A stretch of DNA of 64,000 nt from an uncultured Eggerthellaceae bacterium (GCA_910588095.1 CAJUQH010000001.1:62001-126000), one strand, 5' to 3'; shown: positions 28,975 to 37,956, numbered from the stretch's first letter. Notes: generated from the sequence alone by a model not told the origin. Numbers and translations: made by a program.

Positions 28975-29388
28975 CTAGACGTGCTTTATCCGTATGGCCA
29001 CGTCGCCCACGTTGACGACGTCCTTGTCTTGCAGGGCGGTGGGGGCGCCTATGAGCTGCCCGTTCACGGCGGTGCCGTTCTTCGAGCCTAGGTCTTCCAC
29101 GAACAGATTCTGACCCATCAGTTGGAAGCGGGCGTGGCGGCCCGACACGTAGCCCGCGCCTATGACGATGTCGGCTCCGGGGCTGCGCCCCACGATGACC
29201 GGCCCGTTCACGGCTATGTTCACGCCGCGCAGCTCCTTCGGGCCCTTCTCCACGCTGAGGTTCCACGCGCGGTCCTTCTTGCGCGAGCCCTTCACCATGC
29301 CTATGCCCGTGCGCATGATGGCGAACAGGAACAGGTACAGCAGGGCGACGAACAGCAGGCGGGCTATGAGCAGGATGAAGTCGATCAC
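28975..29388 (-). CDS. FHA-domain membrane protein (FhaB/FipA-like)
   Basis: 137-residue protein with one N-terminal membrane span (FILLIARLLFVALLYLFLFAI) and a forkhead-associated domain at about 60-135: VIVGRSPGADIVI, VSGRHARF and LGSKNGTAVNG are the phosphothreonine-binding signatures. It is expected to recruit phosphorylated partners of the kinase to the wall synthesis machinery. It sits between fhaA and the phosphatase. Confidence 0.93.
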   Translation of the reverse strand: MIDFILLIARLLFVALLYLFLFAIMRTGIGMVKGSRKKDRAWNLSVEKGPKELRGVNIAVNGPVIVGRSPGADIVIGAGYVSGRHARFQLMGQNLFVEDLGSKNGTAVNGQLIGAPTALQDKDVVNVGDVAIRIKHV

Positions 29389-29409
29389 GGCAGCAGGGGC
29401 TGGCTTTCT

Positions 29410-30420
29410 CTACACGGGACGGAACTCGAGGTCGGTGGTGCCGATGGTTATCACGTCGCCGGCGCGCAGGGGGGCCGACTTTATCTGGCGGCCGTTGAGG
29501 AACGTGCCGTTGGTGGAGCCCAGGTCGGAGACGAGCCATGCGCCCGAGGGGTCGCGGCGCACCTCGGCATGGCTGCGCGAGGCGTTGATGTCGGGCACCA
29601 CCAGGTCGCACACGGCCTCGCGGCCGAGGCGCTGGGGGGCGCCGGAAAGGGTGTATGCCTGGCGGGTGGACGTGTCCACCAGCTGGGCGGCGAAGGCGGG
29701 AGCGGCGCTGCGGGCTGCGCCGGCACCAGCACCGGCGGCAGCCGCCGCTGTCGCCATGCCCGCGCCCATGGCAGCGTGGGAGGCGTGCGGCGCTGCGGCT
29801 GGGCTGCCGAACCCGCTGTCCACATCGTCGAAGCCGTCATCGAAGCCACCGGCTTGCATCGGCGCCATCTGGGGCGATGCCATGGGGGCGACGGCCGCGT
29901 GGGCGCCCATGCCCGCTGCGGCCCCGAACCCGGCAACTGCCGGTGCTGCGGCTGCAGCAGCCCGACGGCCGGCGCCGCGCATGGCACGGTTCTGCGGGGC
30001 GGCCAAGCCGTAGCGCTCCATCTCCTCATGGCGCAGCTGCTGCACCAGCGGGGCGGCTACCAGCTCGGCTATGACCTCGAACTTGCCCTTCTTCAGGCCG
30101 TCGTCGGCTATGAATCGCACGAGCGGTTGGCCGTCCATGGCCAGCCCGTGCTCGTTGGCTTTGGCGGAAAGGTACGTCTCGGTCTCGCCGGCCAGGGTGG
30201 GGTAGTACCCGAACAGGCGGCGGTCATCTTCGGGGCTCACCAGCACCGTGTACAGGGTGGGAGCATACTGCTTGCCCGCGCCCACCATCTTCTCGCGGCG
30301 CATCTGCTTCTCTGCCTTCTTGGCTATCTGGACTGGCGAAAGGGAAGACCCGCCCATGCGCTCGGCAGCGCCCTCTACGGTGTCCTCCATCTTGCCTTCG
30401 AACCTCGAAAGAAGCCCCAT
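29410..30420 (-). CDS. FhaA-like protein (DUF3662 + FHA)
   Basis: 336-residue cytoplasmic protein. The N-terminal 130 residues match the DUF3662 domain of mycobacterial FhaA (MGLLSRFEGKMEDTVEGA, SPVQIAKKAEKQMRREK). A long Ala/Met-rich low-complexity linker follows, then a C-terminal FHA domain (RLGREAVCDLVV, ASRSHAEVRRD, LGSTNGTFLNG). The open frame reaches 30525, but the ATG at 30420 has a strong GAGGAGAGG site and matches the family start. First gene of the leftward cell-wall cluster. Confidence 0.93.
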   Translation of the reverse strand: MGLLSRFEGKMEDTVEGAAERMGGSSLSPVQIAKKAEKQMRREKMVGAGKQYAPTLYTVLVSPEDDRRLFGYYPTLAGETETYLSAKANEHGLAMDGQPLVRFIADDGLKKGKFEVIAELVAAPLVQQLRHEEMERYGLAAPQNRAMRGAGRRAAAAAAPAVAGFGAAAGMGAHAAVAPMASPQMAPMQAGGFDDGFDDVDSGFGSPAAAPHASHAAMGAGMATAAAAAGAGAGAARSAAPAFAAQLVDTSTRQAYTLSGAPQRLGREAVCDLVVPDINASRSHAEVRRDPSGAWLVSDLGSTNGTFLNGRQIKSAPLRAGDVITIGTTDLEFRPV

Positions 30421-30660
30421 GAACCTCTCCTCGTTGAGTGTGCGCGCCGTCGGCCTTGGCATGGCTACCCCTTGTATGCACAAGAAAGCAACGGGCGCGC
30501 GCCCGTAATCTGCTCCATTATACACATTCGGCCCGCGCTAACCCCTGTTCTGCGCTATATGACCAAAGTGTAAGGGGGCGCTGCCGGGCGGCCTGGGGCG
30601 GAACGGGTAACGGGTTGTCATCAGGGGCTTAACAGTGGCGGCGGGCTACCCCGTTGCCCA

Positions 30661-30666
30661 TATAAT
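30661..30666 (+). promoter_or_regulatory. Putative -10 of the universal stress protein gene
   Basis: Perfect TATAAT 39 bases before the start codon. No good -35 is visible at normal spacing (TTAACA at 30629 is too far), so activation by another factor is possible. The rest of the 30421-30704 divergent gap shows no other clear element. Confidence 0.5.
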
Positions 30667-30704
30667 GGGGCCAGGAGAGCAACCTGTTCCAAGAGGAGGG
30701 CATC

Positions 30705-31196
30705 ATGTACCACAAAGTTCTCGTTCCCTATGATATGTCCGACCCGGCGCAGCATGCCCTGGTGGCTGCCCTTGAGCTGGTGGCAGACGTCCCCGACGCC
30801 CAAGTGACCGTGCTCAACGTTGTCGACTGGCAAGACTACAACGCCGAGACGTTCAAGATAGCCAGTCGCATGTCGGGCGTGCTGGGCGATTCGCTGGATA
30901 TGGACGCCATCGCCGGCGTGGGCGAAGAAGCCGCCAAGCAGACCACCGAGCGCGTGTCGGCCGACATCGCCGAGGTGCTCGACGGCATCGGCAGCACCTT
31001 GCAGGAGACCAACGTGTTCAACATCGCCGTGGTGAACGGCTCGCCGCACGATTCCATCACCGCCTATGCCGACGAAGGCGATTATGACTGCATCGTCATG
31101 GGGCATCGTGGATTGGGCATGGTGCGCGGCATGCTGGGCAGCGTATGCTATTCGGTGCTGCACAAGACGAACAAGCCCGTGTTGATTGTGAAGTAG
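30705..31196 (+). CDS. Universal stress protein (UspA family)
   Basis: 163-residue single-domain Usp. It starts KVLVPYDMSDPAQHAL and has the ATP-binding loop GHRGLGMVRGMLGSV near the C terminus, ending NKPVLIVK as the family does. It has AGAGGAGGG before the ATG. Transcribed divergently from fhaA. Usp proteins respond to energy or oxidative stress; the specific role is unknown. Confidence 0.95.
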   Translation: MYHKVLVPYDMSDPAQHALVAALELVADVPDAQVTVLNVVDWQDYNAETFKIASRMSGVLGDSLDMDAIAGVGEEAAKQTTERVSADIAEVLDGIGSTLQETNVFNIAVVNGSPHDSITAYADEGDYDCIVMGHRGLGMVRGMLGSVCYSVLHKTNKPVLIVK

Positions 31197-31210
31197 GCTT
31201 TCGCTATACT
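31182..31210 (+). promoter_or_regulatory. Promoter of tRNA-Thr
   Basis: -35 TTGATT (31182-31187, inside the last usp codons), 17-base spacer, -10 TATACT (31205-31210). The leader then holds a seven-bp hairpin CTTCGCG/CGCGAAG (31220-31238). Confidence 0.78.
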
Positions 31211-31245
31211 TTGCAGTTGCTTCGCGCATGACGCGAAGGCCATGT

Positions 31246-31321
31246 GCCAACGTGGCTCAGTTGGTAGAGCAGCTCACTCGTAATGAGCAGGTCAGCGGTT
31301 CGAGTCCGCTCGTTGGCTCCA
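31246..31321 (+). tRNA. tRNA-Thr (CGT)
   Basis: Acceptor GCCAACG pairs with CGTTGGC, D-loop AGTTGGTAG, anticodon loop CTCGTAA giving CGT (reads ACG), T-loop GGTTCGAGTCC, encoded CCA. 76 bases. Confidence 0.96.
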
Positions 31322-31329
31322 GCACATCG

Positions 31330-31355
31330 CAGGCCCGGCGTGAATGCCGGGCCTG
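31330..31355 (+). terminator. tRNA-Thr terminator
   Basis: Perfect 10-bp GC-rich stem CAGGCCCGGC/GCCGGGCCTG with six-base loop, followed by TTCTGTT. Confidence 0.8.
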
Positions 31356-31433
31356 TTCTGTTCGCGGGCCTATGCAAGGCTGCCCGTCGCGGCGCCGCAG
31401 GGCCTACATATATATAAGGGAGGCGCGAACCCG

Positions 31434-32849
31434 ATGGACCGAGACGCAGCGTGGAAGAAGTACAGCGAGGCCGACCTTGAGCGCGTCGAGGCATTGGCCG
31501 ACCGTTACATGGGCTTCATCTCGCAGAACAAGACCGAGCGCGAATGCGCGGCTGCGGCCATAGCCCAGGCCGAAGCCGCGGGCTACCAGCCGCTCGATGA
31601 GGCGGTGGCCCAAGGCCGTGCCCTGCAGCCGGGCGACAAGCTGTGGGCCCACGCCCACGGCAAGGCGCTCATGCTGGTGCACGTGGGCGCCGAGCCCCTG
31701 AGCGCGGGCATGAACATACTGGGCGCGCACATCGACTCGCCGCGCCTCGACTGCAAGCAGAACCCGCTCTACGAGTCCAACAGCCTGGCGCTGCTGGACA
31801 CCCATTACTACGGCGGCATCAAGGCCTACCAATGGGTGGCCCAGCCGCTGGCCCTGCACGGCGTGGTGGCCAAGGCCGACGGCACGGTGGTGGACGTGGT
31901 GCTGGGCGAGGATGCGGTCGACCCCGTGTTCTGCGTGACCGACCTGCTGCCGCACCTGGGCAGCCAGCAGATGGACAAGAAGGGCTCGAAGGTGGTCGAA
32001 GGCGAGGACTTGGACATCCTCGTGGGCAACCGCCCCGCCCCTGCCGCGCCTGACGGCGAGGCCGACGATGCCAAGGCCGACAAGGAAGCGGTCAAGGCGT
32101 TCGCGCTGCAGCTGCTGGAAGAGAAGTACGGCATAGCCGAGGAGGACTTCCTCTCTGCCGAGCTGGAGGTGGTGCCAGCCGGGCCGGCCCGAAGCTTGGG
32201 CTTCGACCGCAGCATGGTCATCGGCTATGGCCAGGACGACCGGGTGTGCGCCTACACTTCGCTCGAGGCGCAGCTGGCCTTGGGTGGCGAGGTGCCTCAG
32301 CGCACAGCCGTCACGCTGTTGGTGGACAAGGAAGAGATAGGCTCGGTAGGCGCCACGGGCATGGAGTCGCAGTTCTTCGAGAACGTCGTGGCCGAGCTCA
32401 TGGCGCTGGCAGGCGAAGGATCCGACCTTGAGCGCCGTCGGGCGCTGGCGCGCTCGCGCATGCTGTCCTCCGACGTGTCGGCCGGGTTCGATCCCAGCTA
32501 CGCGAGCGTGTTCGAGGCGAAGAACGCCGCCTACCTCGGGCGCGGCCTGGTGTTCAACAAGTACACCGGCGCCCGCGGCAAGAGCGGCTCCAACGACGCC
32601 AGCGCCGAGTACATGGCGCGCATCCGCCGCATCATGGACGATGCGGGCGTGAGCTTCCAGACGGCCGAGCTGGGCAAAGTTGACGCGGGCGGCGGTGGCA
32701 CCATTGCCTACATCCCCGCCAAGTACGGCATGGATGTCATCGATTCGGGCGTGGCAGTGCTCTCCATGCACGCGCCGTGGGAGGTCACGAGCAAGGCCGA
32801 CATCTACGAGGCGGCTCGCGGCTACGAGGCGTTCCTGCGCGACGCCTGA
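31434..32849 (+). CDS. M18 family aminopeptidase
   Basis: 471-residue zinc aminopeptidase of the aspartyl aminopeptidase family, which removes N-terminal residues from peptides in the cytosol. Family motifs: GAHIDSPRLD (metal ligands H, D), DTHYYGG, the KEEIGS segment with the catalytic glutamate (VDKEEIGSVGATGMES), and SMHAPWEVTSKADIYE near the end with the last metal-binding His. The ATG at 31434 has AAGGGAGG upstream. The -10-like TATATATAA before it suggests its own promoter. Confidence 0.93.
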   Translation: MDRDAAWKKYSEADLERVEALADRYMGFISQNKTERECAAAAIAQAEAAGYQPLDEAVAQGRALQPGDKLWAHAHGKALMLVHVGAEPLSAGMNILGAHIDSPRLDCKQNPLYESNSLALLDTHYYGGIKAYQWVAQPLALHGVVAKADGTVVDVVLGEDAVDPVFCVTDLLPHLGSQQMDKKGSKVVEGEDLDILVGNRPAPAAPDGEADDAKADKEAVKAFALQLLEEKYGIAEEDFLSAELEVVPAGPARSLGFDRSMVIGYGQDDRVCAYTSLEAQLALGGEVPQRTAVTLLVDKEEIGSVGATGMESQFFENVVAELMALAGEGSDLERRRALARSRMLSSDVSAGFDPSYASVFEAKNAAYLGRGLVFNKYTGARGKSGSNDASAEYMARIRRIMDDAGVSFQTAELGKVDAGGGGTIAYIPAKYGMDVIDSGVAVLSMHAPWEVTSKADIYEAARGYEAFLRDA

Positions 32850-33041
32850 CGGTGGTGCGCGGTACGGTTGCCCTGCGTGCGAGACGCAAGGTTCGCCCAG
32901 CGTGCGTGCGCTGCCTTTTATATGGGTATTAGCCTCCTGCTGCCCACGAATCGGAGCAGATGTGGTAACCTCGCTGCGACGTTTTAGGAGAATGACTGCG
33001 CGGTGCTTCGGCGCCGCGTCGTTTCAGACAGGTAGGGTCCC

Positions 33042-33338
33042 ATGAAGTTTTTTGGTTTAGGCGTTCCTGAGCTGCTCATTATCCTGGCAGTCGTCCTGCT
33101 CATCTTCGGGCCGAAGAACCTGCCCAAGCTCGGCAGCGCTCTGGGCAAGACCGTGAAGGGCCTCAAAGAGGGCATGGGCGCTGGCAAGAAGGAGGCCACC
33201 GCGGCCGCGCCGGCTGAGGACGAGGTCGTGGTCGAGACCATCGACGCGCCCGAGCCCATCAAGGTCGAGACCGAGGCAGCCGAAGGCGGCGCCCCCAAGA
33301 CCGTGCGGAAGGTCGTAGTGAAGAAGAAGGCCGAGTAG
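33042..33338 (+). CDS. tatA: Sec-independent translocase protein TatA/E
   Basis: 98-residue Tat pore subunit. One N-terminal membrane helix (GVPELLIILAVVLLIFGPKNLPKLG) is followed by the amphipathic helix LGKTVKGLKEGM, the family hallmark, then an acidic/Val/Lys tail. No tatC is in the window, so the Tat genes are dispersed. Confidence 0.93.
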   Translation: MKFFGLGVPELLIILAVVLLIFGPKNLPKLGSALGKTVKGLKEGMGAGKKEATAAAPAEDEVVVETIDAPEPIKVETEAAEGGAPKTVRKVVVKKKAE

Positions 33339-33439
33339 CCTCGGCTTGCAGGCCTGGGCAGCCGGGCCTTACATAGCGGTATCGAACCAAGCGCGCTTGA
33401 ACCTTGAGCGCGCTGTTTACGTGAAGGGGTCACAGCATC

Positions 33440-33910
33440 ATGGCAAGCAACGACTACATCCTCACCGAAGAGGGCCGTGCCAAGCTTGAGGAGGAGCTGC
33501 ACTACCTCGAGACCGAGAAGCGCGCCGAGATCGGCGAGCGCATCAAGGTGGCGCGCGAGTTCGGCGACATATCCGAGAACTCCGAGTATGACGACGCAAA
33601 GAACGAGCAGGGCATGATGGAAGCGCGCATCGCCGAGATAACGCGCATCCTTTCCGAGGCCACCGTGGTCACCACGCCCAAGCGCTCCAACAAGGTGAAC
33701 GTCGGCTCCGTCGTGACCGTGGACATGGGAGGCACCGAGCGCGTGTTCACCATCGTGGGCGCTGCCGAAGCCGATGTGGCCACGGGCCGCATCTCCAACG
33801 AGAGCCCGGTGGGCGCCGCCCTGCTGGGGCACAAGAAGGGCGACGTGGTGGAGTCTACCGGCCCGACCGGCAAAGTAACCAAGATGGAGATCGTGAAAAT
33901 TGAACACTAG
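33440..33910 (+). CDS. greA: Transcription elongation factor GreA
   Basis: 156-residue secondary-channel factor that rescues backtracked RNA polymerase by transcript cleavage. The N-terminal coiled coil has the acidic tip (ISENSEYDDAKNEQ), and the C-terminal FKBP-like domain has SPVGAALLGHKKGDVVE. A hairpin (AGCGCGCT repeated at 33390 and 33407) lies between tatA and this gene. Its 3' end overlaps lysS by 11 bases, so the two are translationally coupled. Confidence 0.97.
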   Translation: MASNDYILTEEGRAKLEEELHYLETEKRAEIGERIKVAREFGDISENSEYDDAKNEQGMMEARIAEITRILSEATVVTTPKRSNKVNVGSVVTVDMGGTERVFTIVGAAEADVATGRISNESPVGAALLGHKKGDVVESTGPTGKVTKMEIVKIEH

Positions 33911-35414
33911 AGAGAACGAGGCGGCGGTAATCGAGGACGACCCTATCGAGGTGCGGCGCGCCAAGCGCGCGGCCCTCATCGAGCAGGGCATCGACCCCTA
34001 CGGCCACGCCTTCGAGCCTTCGGCGCACATCGCCGAGCTCGAGGAGCGCTACGCCAACCTTGAGGACGGCGAGTCCACCGAAGACGAGGTGACGGTGGCT
34101 GGCCGCATCATGGCCCGTCGCGTGCAAGGCAAGATAGCCTTCCTCGAGCTGCAGGACATGACCGGCACCATGCAGCTGTTCTGCCGCATCAACGCCCTGG
34201 GTGAAGGCGCCTTCGCTCGCCTGTGCGACTTGGACGTGGGCGACTGGATGGGCGCCCGTGGCACCATGATGCGCACCCGTCGCGGCCAGGTTTCGGTGGC
34301 GGTGGATTCCTTCGAGCTGCTGTCGAAGAGCCTGCGCCCTCTGCCTGAGAAGTTCCATGGCCTGACCGACAAGGAGACGCGCTATCGCCAGCGCTACGTC
34401 GATTTGGTGGTGAACCCCGAGGTGCGCGACACCTTCCAGAAGCGCTCGCGCATCGTGTCGGCCATCCGCCGCTACATGGAGGACCAGGGCTACCTGGAGG
34501 TGGAGACCCCCTTCCTGCATGGCATCATCGGTGGCGCCAACGCCAAGCCGTTCGTGACGCACTTCAACGCCCTCGACCGCGACTATTACCTGCGCATTGC
34601 CACCGAGCTGCCGCTCAAGCGGTTGCTGGTGGGCGGCTTCGAGAAGGTGTACGAGATAGGGCGCCAGTTCCGCAACGAGGGCATGGACCCGCACCACAAC
34701 CCCGAGTTCACCACGATGGAGGCCTACGAGGCGTTCAGCGACCTCTCCGGCATGATACGGCTGACCCAGGGCTGCATCCAGGCAGCTGCCCAGGCGGCGT
34801 GCGGCGGGTTGCAGGTGGAGTACCAGGGCATGGCCATCGACCTGTCGGGCGACTTCCGCGTGGCTTCCATGATAGAGCTGGCCAGCGAAGGCGCCGGCGA
34901 GGACGTGTCGTTCGAACGCACGCGCGACGAGCTGGTAGCCATCCTAGAGAAGCACGGCGGCCATGCCGAGGCTGCGTGGGGCAAGGGCAAGCTCATCGCC
35001 GAGGTGTTCGAGGCGGTGGCCGAGGCCAAGCTCATCCAGCCGACCTTCGTCATCGACCACCCGCTCGAGGTGAGCCCGCTGGCCAAGAAGAAGGCCGACA
35101 ACCCTGAGCTCACCGAGCGGTTCGAGCTGTTCATCTGCGGGCACGAGTACGCCAATGCCTTCACCGAGCTCAACGACCCGGTGGACCAAGCCGAACGCTT
35201 CATGGCCCAGGTGGCTGCGAAGGACATGGGCGACGACGAGGCCATGGGCTTCGACGCCGACTACATCCGCGCGCTGGAGTACGGCATGCCGCCGGCAGGC
35301 GGCGTGGGCATCGGCATAGACCGCCTGGTCATGCTGCTGACCGACTCGCCCTCCATCCGCGACGTGCTGCTGTTCCCCAATATGAAGGAGGAGGCGCCCG
35401 CGAAGCTGCACTAG
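33900..35414 (+). CDS. lysS: Lysyl-tRNA synthetase, class II
   Basis: 504-residue LysRS. The OB-fold anticodon domain (about 60-165) is followed by the class II catalytic core: motif 1 around RYRQRYVDLVVNPEVRDTF, motif 2 FRNEGMDPHHNPEFTTMEAY and motif 3 GVGIGIDRLVMLLTDS. The start is TTG at 33900 inside the end of greA. No T-box leader is present. In many Gram-positives lysS is followed closely by the clpC locus; here 13.4 kb separate them. Confidence 0.97.
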   Translation: MNTRENEAAVIEDDPIEVRRAKRAALIEQGIDPYGHAFEPSAHIAELEERYANLEDGESTEDEVTVAGRIMARRVQGKIAFLELQDMTGTMQLFCRINALGEGAFARLCDLDVGDWMGARGTMMRTRRGQVSVAVDSFELLSKSLRPLPEKFHGLTDKETRYRQRYVDLVVNPEVRDTFQKRSRIVSAIRRYMEDQGYLEVETPFLHGIIGGANAKPFVTHFNALDRDYYLRIATELPLKRLLVGGFEKVYEIGRQFRNEGMDPHHNPEFTTMEAYEAFSDLSGMIRLTQGCIQAAAQAACGGLQVEYQGMAIDLSGDFRVASMIELASEGAGEDVSFERTRDELVAILEKHGGHAEAAWGKGKLIAEVFEAVAEAKLIQPTFVIDHPLEVSPLAKKKADNPELTERFELFICGHEYANAFTELNDPVDQAERFMAQVAAKDMGDDEAMGFDADYIRALEYGMPPAGGVGIGIDRLVMLLTDSPSIRDVLLFPNMKEEAPAKLH

Positions 35415-35416
35415 AG

Positions 35417-35460
35417 GAACGTGGCAGGGGTACGGCGAGGATTAGATCCCTGCTACGTTC
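35417..35460. terminator. Hairpin between lysS and tetR
   Basis: 13-bp stem (GAACGTGGCAGGG with CCCTGCTACGTTC, one G-U) starting two bases after lysS; long loop and no U-tract, but placed to separate the two convergent genes. Confidence 0.6.
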
Positions 35461-35475
35461 GCATCGCCGCTTCCG

Positions 35476-36168
35476 TTACTCCTCGTCGACCTTCTTGACA
35501 TAGCGGTCGTCGTAGGCGAAGTCCTCGTAGTAGCGGTTGTCGATGGGCAAAGCGTCGAAGAGCTCCTTGCCCCTTTTTGTGTATGCGAGGATCGTATCTT
35601 CGTCTATGCCCAGTTGCCGCATGAAGAAGCGTATGCTGAACCTTGCGGCTTCCTCGTAGGTATAGTCGTAGCCAGAAAGCTCTCTTGCATTCAATATCCC
35701 GTCTGTCATGCCGATTTGGGCAGAGGCAATCAACTCAAGCTCTTTGTCGCTTATCTCGATGCCCTGATCCTCCATCACGCATCGGTAGAAGAAGCGCACC
35801 GACTCGATCGACGATGCATTCGGAAGCTTGTCAGTAGAAAGATCCAGCAAGAACCGCCGGATATTCGCGTCTTCGCAGATGCGCTTCCACATATGGAACA
35901 ACTCAATCGCCATCATCTCGGTCTTGGAATAGCGATCTCCGCATACCTTCTCTATATAGGTCTTGTTCTCGCGCTCGTATTCTGCGTCGATGATCGCTGC
36001 GATTTCTCGCTTGCTGCCAAAGTGGTATGTAATGGTTCCCGGTGGGATATCGGCTGCTTCGCAAATGTCCTCATAGGTGGTGTTCCCGTAGCCGTTGCGA
36101 TAGAAGAGCTTCTTGCAGGTGTTGAGAATCAGCTGCTTCTTCTTTTCGCCGGCGCTCATTTTGACCAT
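35476..36168 (-). CDS. TetR/AcrR family transcriptional regulator
   Basis: 230-residue repressor-type protein. The N-terminal helix-turn-helix (KLFYRNGYGNTTYEDICEAADIPPGTITYHFGSKREI) is typical TetR; the ligand domain is family-unassigned. The open frame starts at a TTG at 36228, but the ATG at 36168 is preceded by GGAG at good distance, so I chose it. Divergent from the nitrilase gene with dyad operators between them, so it likely controls the first part of the amine island and itself. AT content is higher than in neighbouring genes. Confidence 0.9.
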   Translation of the reverse strand: MVKMSAGEKKKQLILNTCKKLFYRNGYGNTTYEDICEAADIPPGTITYHFGSKREIAAIIDAEYERENKTYIEKVCGDRYSKTEMMAIELFHMWKRICEDANIRRFLLDLSTDKLPNASSIESVRFFYRCVMEDQGIEISDKELELIASAQIGMTDGILNARELSGYDYTYEEAARFSIRFFMRQLGIDEDTILAYTKRGKELFDALPIDNRYYEDFAYDDRYVKKVDEE

Positions 36169-36270
36169 CGTCGACTCCGATCGAGTGAATTCCATCTCAA
36201 TTATCGCTAAACAAAATTCCCTTTTCAATCAGGGTGCGAGAAGGGCGAATGGGAATTTATCTTCTAAAAA

Positions 36271-36282
36271 TGAGCATACTCA
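36271..36282. promoter_or_regulatory. Dyad operator 1 (tetR-nitrilase gap)
   Basis: TGAGCATACTCA, dyad with TGAG/CTCA arms, followed by AGAATAGAA. A matching element occurs 82 bases away. Likely TetR-family binding site. Confidence 0.6.
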
Positions 36283-36308
36283 AGAATAGAAAACAAACAA
36301 AATATTTC

Positions 36309-36336
36309 TTGACGAAAGCCTGGGTCAGAATGTACT
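36309..36336 (+). promoter_or_regulatory. Putative promoter of the nitrilase gene
   Basis: TTGACG (36309-36314), 16-base spacer, TGTACT (36331-36336). It lies between the two dyads, so the second would sit at about the transcription start and block the promoter when bound. Confidence 0.5.
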
Positions 36337-36352
36337 CTGAAACCACCGAATA

Positions 36353-36364
36353 TGAGTTTACTCA
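36353..36364. promoter_or_regulatory. Dyad operator 2 (tetR-nitrilase gap)
   Basis: TGAGTTTACTCA followed by AAAATAGAA, matching the first dyad and its flank. A further half-site, AGTATACTCA, follows at about 36373. Confidence 0.6.
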
Positions 36365-36402
36365 AAAATAGAAGTATACTCAAAGTGGAGAGGAGGCCAC
36401 AT

Positions 36403-37305
36403 ATGGCCGTTCTTGCAAGTGTCGCAATGGGGACAAGCCACGACAAGGAAGCGAACAAGGCGAAGATGAAGGGCTTCGTCGAGCAGGCCGCTGCGCAGAA
36501 TGGCGACCTCATCGTCTTTCCGGAGTACGTCCTAGCTGGTCTTCCCGAGAACCCGATGTTCGTTTTCAACCCTGATGACGCCCGCTATCAGCATGAGAAC
36601 GCTGAATTGGTGCCCGAGGGGCCGTCCACCCAGTACTTCATCGATCTGGCGCAGCAGAACGACATCTACATCGCCTGGGGCATGGTCGAGCAGGACCCTG
36701 ATGACTGGGACATCCTGTACAACGTCGTGGTCATGGTCGGCCCCGACGGCTACGTGGGCAAGTACCGCAAGGTGCACCTGCCGCTGACCGAGCGCATCAT
36801 GGTCTACCCTGGCGATGGCGACTACCCGGTGTTCGATACGCGCTTCGGCAAGGTCGGGCTCATGGTCTGCTTCGACAAGGCCTACCCCGAGGTGGCCCGC
36901 TCCTTGGCCTTGAAGGGCGCCGACATCTTGGTGTGCCCCACCGCATGGCCGGCGCTTGAGCCCAACGAGGACGACAACGATTACAAGGCCGGCAACGTCT
37001 TCAGCTTCGCTCGTGCGCTGGAGAACATGTGCTTCTTCATTGACTCTTGCCTTGCGGGCCAGTTCGAGATGGGCCATAGCCGCATCATCGGCCCGAACCC
37101 GATGCAGGTTTGCGCCACCACCGGATTCGAGGAAGGCATGGCCATCTGTGACGTGGATGTTCGCGAAGAGATCGTGAAGGCGAGACTGTACGCCATGGCT
37201 GGGTCCGACCTTCTGAAGGACCGCAAGCCTGCTACCTACACCGAGCTGGCCAAGCCTAATAAGCGCAACCCGATTTCCGGCGATATCGGCCAGAACGAAG
37301 ACTAG
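36403..37305 (+). CDS. Nitrilase-superfamily carbon-nitrogen hydrolase
   Basis: 300-residue amidase/nitrilase-fold enzyme. The catalytic Glu-Lys-Cys triad is visible as E41 (VFPEYV), K123 (YRKVHLP) and C156 (GLMVCFDKAYPEVAR). The start ATG at 36403 has GGAGAGGAGG upstream. Substrate is unknown; amide or carbamoyl-amine hydrolysis would suit an island for amine metabolism, but that is only context. Downstream by 48 bases is a membrane protein gene, probably in the same transcript. Confidence 0.88.
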   Translation: MAVLASVAMGTSHDKEANKAKMKGFVEQAAAQNGDLIVFPEYVLAGLPENPMFVFNPDDARYQHENAELVPEGPSTQYFIDLAQQNDIYIAWGMVEQDPDDWDILYNVVVMVGPDGYVGKYRKVHLPLTERIMVYPGDGDYPVFDTRFGKVGLMVCFDKAYPEVARSLALKGADILVCPTAWPALEPNEDDNDYKAGNVFSFARALENMCFFIDSCLAGQFEMGHSRIIGPNPMQVCATTGFEEGMAICDVDVREEIVKARLYAMAGSDLLKDRKPATYTELAKPNKRNPISGDIGQNED

Positions 37306-37353
37306 CAGAGCGCGCGAGCGCATCCAAGACACTCAACCAAAGGAGAAACCCCT

Positions 37354-37902
37354 ATGAATCCCTTCAAAGGCCCTGGTGGTTACGGCCGCATCGTCAATGG
37401 CATCATGAACATCATCCTGTGCGTCGTGCTTTCGTTCTACGTGCTCTGGACCGTTCAGAACCTCCCCGGCAACGAGGCACTGCCAATCCTCACGCCGCTT
37501 GGCTTCTTCGTATCGTTCGTGACCTCGTTCTGCGTCGGCGAGTTCGTTGGCGACCACGTTCCGGCGCTGGCCTGGGGACAGAAGCTGTGCGACGCGCTGC
37601 GCATCAAGAACCGTGTCGCGAGGCATTTCATCAGCGTCAGCATCCTTTGCCTCGTGATGGTCTGCTCTATCAGCTTCATCTGCACCTGGATCAATAACGT
37701 CCAGCAGACGGGCATGGAAGGAGTCATGGCCTCGTGGCTGATGGTTCTTCCGGTTCTGCTCGTTTCTGGCTATATCATCCAGCTCATCATGCTTCCGATC
37801 TGCTTCAAGATTGCCACAGCGGTCAGCGGATTCGATCCGAACAAGGCACCGGTGCCCGAGGGCGAAGTGAACGCCGAGATGCCGGTGGAGCCCAGCGTCT
37901 AG
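37354..37902 (+). CDS. Four-span membrane protein, unknown function
   Basis: 182 residues with four hydrophobic segments (about 15-35, 45-65, 92-112 and 125-150) and a short acidic tail. It resembles DUF2798-type proteins in size and span pattern, but I cannot confirm the family. AAAGGAG precedes the ATG. It lies between the nitrilase and an EamA transporter and may be part of an efflux or uptake unit. Confidence 0.72.
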   Translation: MNPFKGPGGYGRIVNGIMNIILCVVLSFYVLWTVQNLPGNEALPILTPLGFFVSFVTSFCVGEFVGDHVPALAWGQKLCDALRIKNRVARHFISVSILCLVMVCSISFICTWINNVQQTGMEGVMASWLMVLPVLLVSGYIIQLIMLPICFKIATAVSGFDPNKAPVPEGEVNAEMPVEPSV

Positions 37903-37926
37903 CACCTATCAAGACCCTCCTAGTTC

Positions 37927-37956
37927 GATGGTGCCCGCCGCCAGGCGGGCACCATC
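37927..37956 (+). terminator. Hairpin between membrane protein and EamA genes
   Basis: Perfect 13-bp GC-rich stem GATGGTGCCCGCC/GGCGGGCACCATC with a four-base loop. No U-run follows, so it may attenuate rather than terminate. Confidence 0.65.

Noticed and set aside
31246..31321. tRNA-Thr as attachment site of a mobile element
   Set aside because: No integrase and no repeat of the tRNA 3' end seen in the following region.
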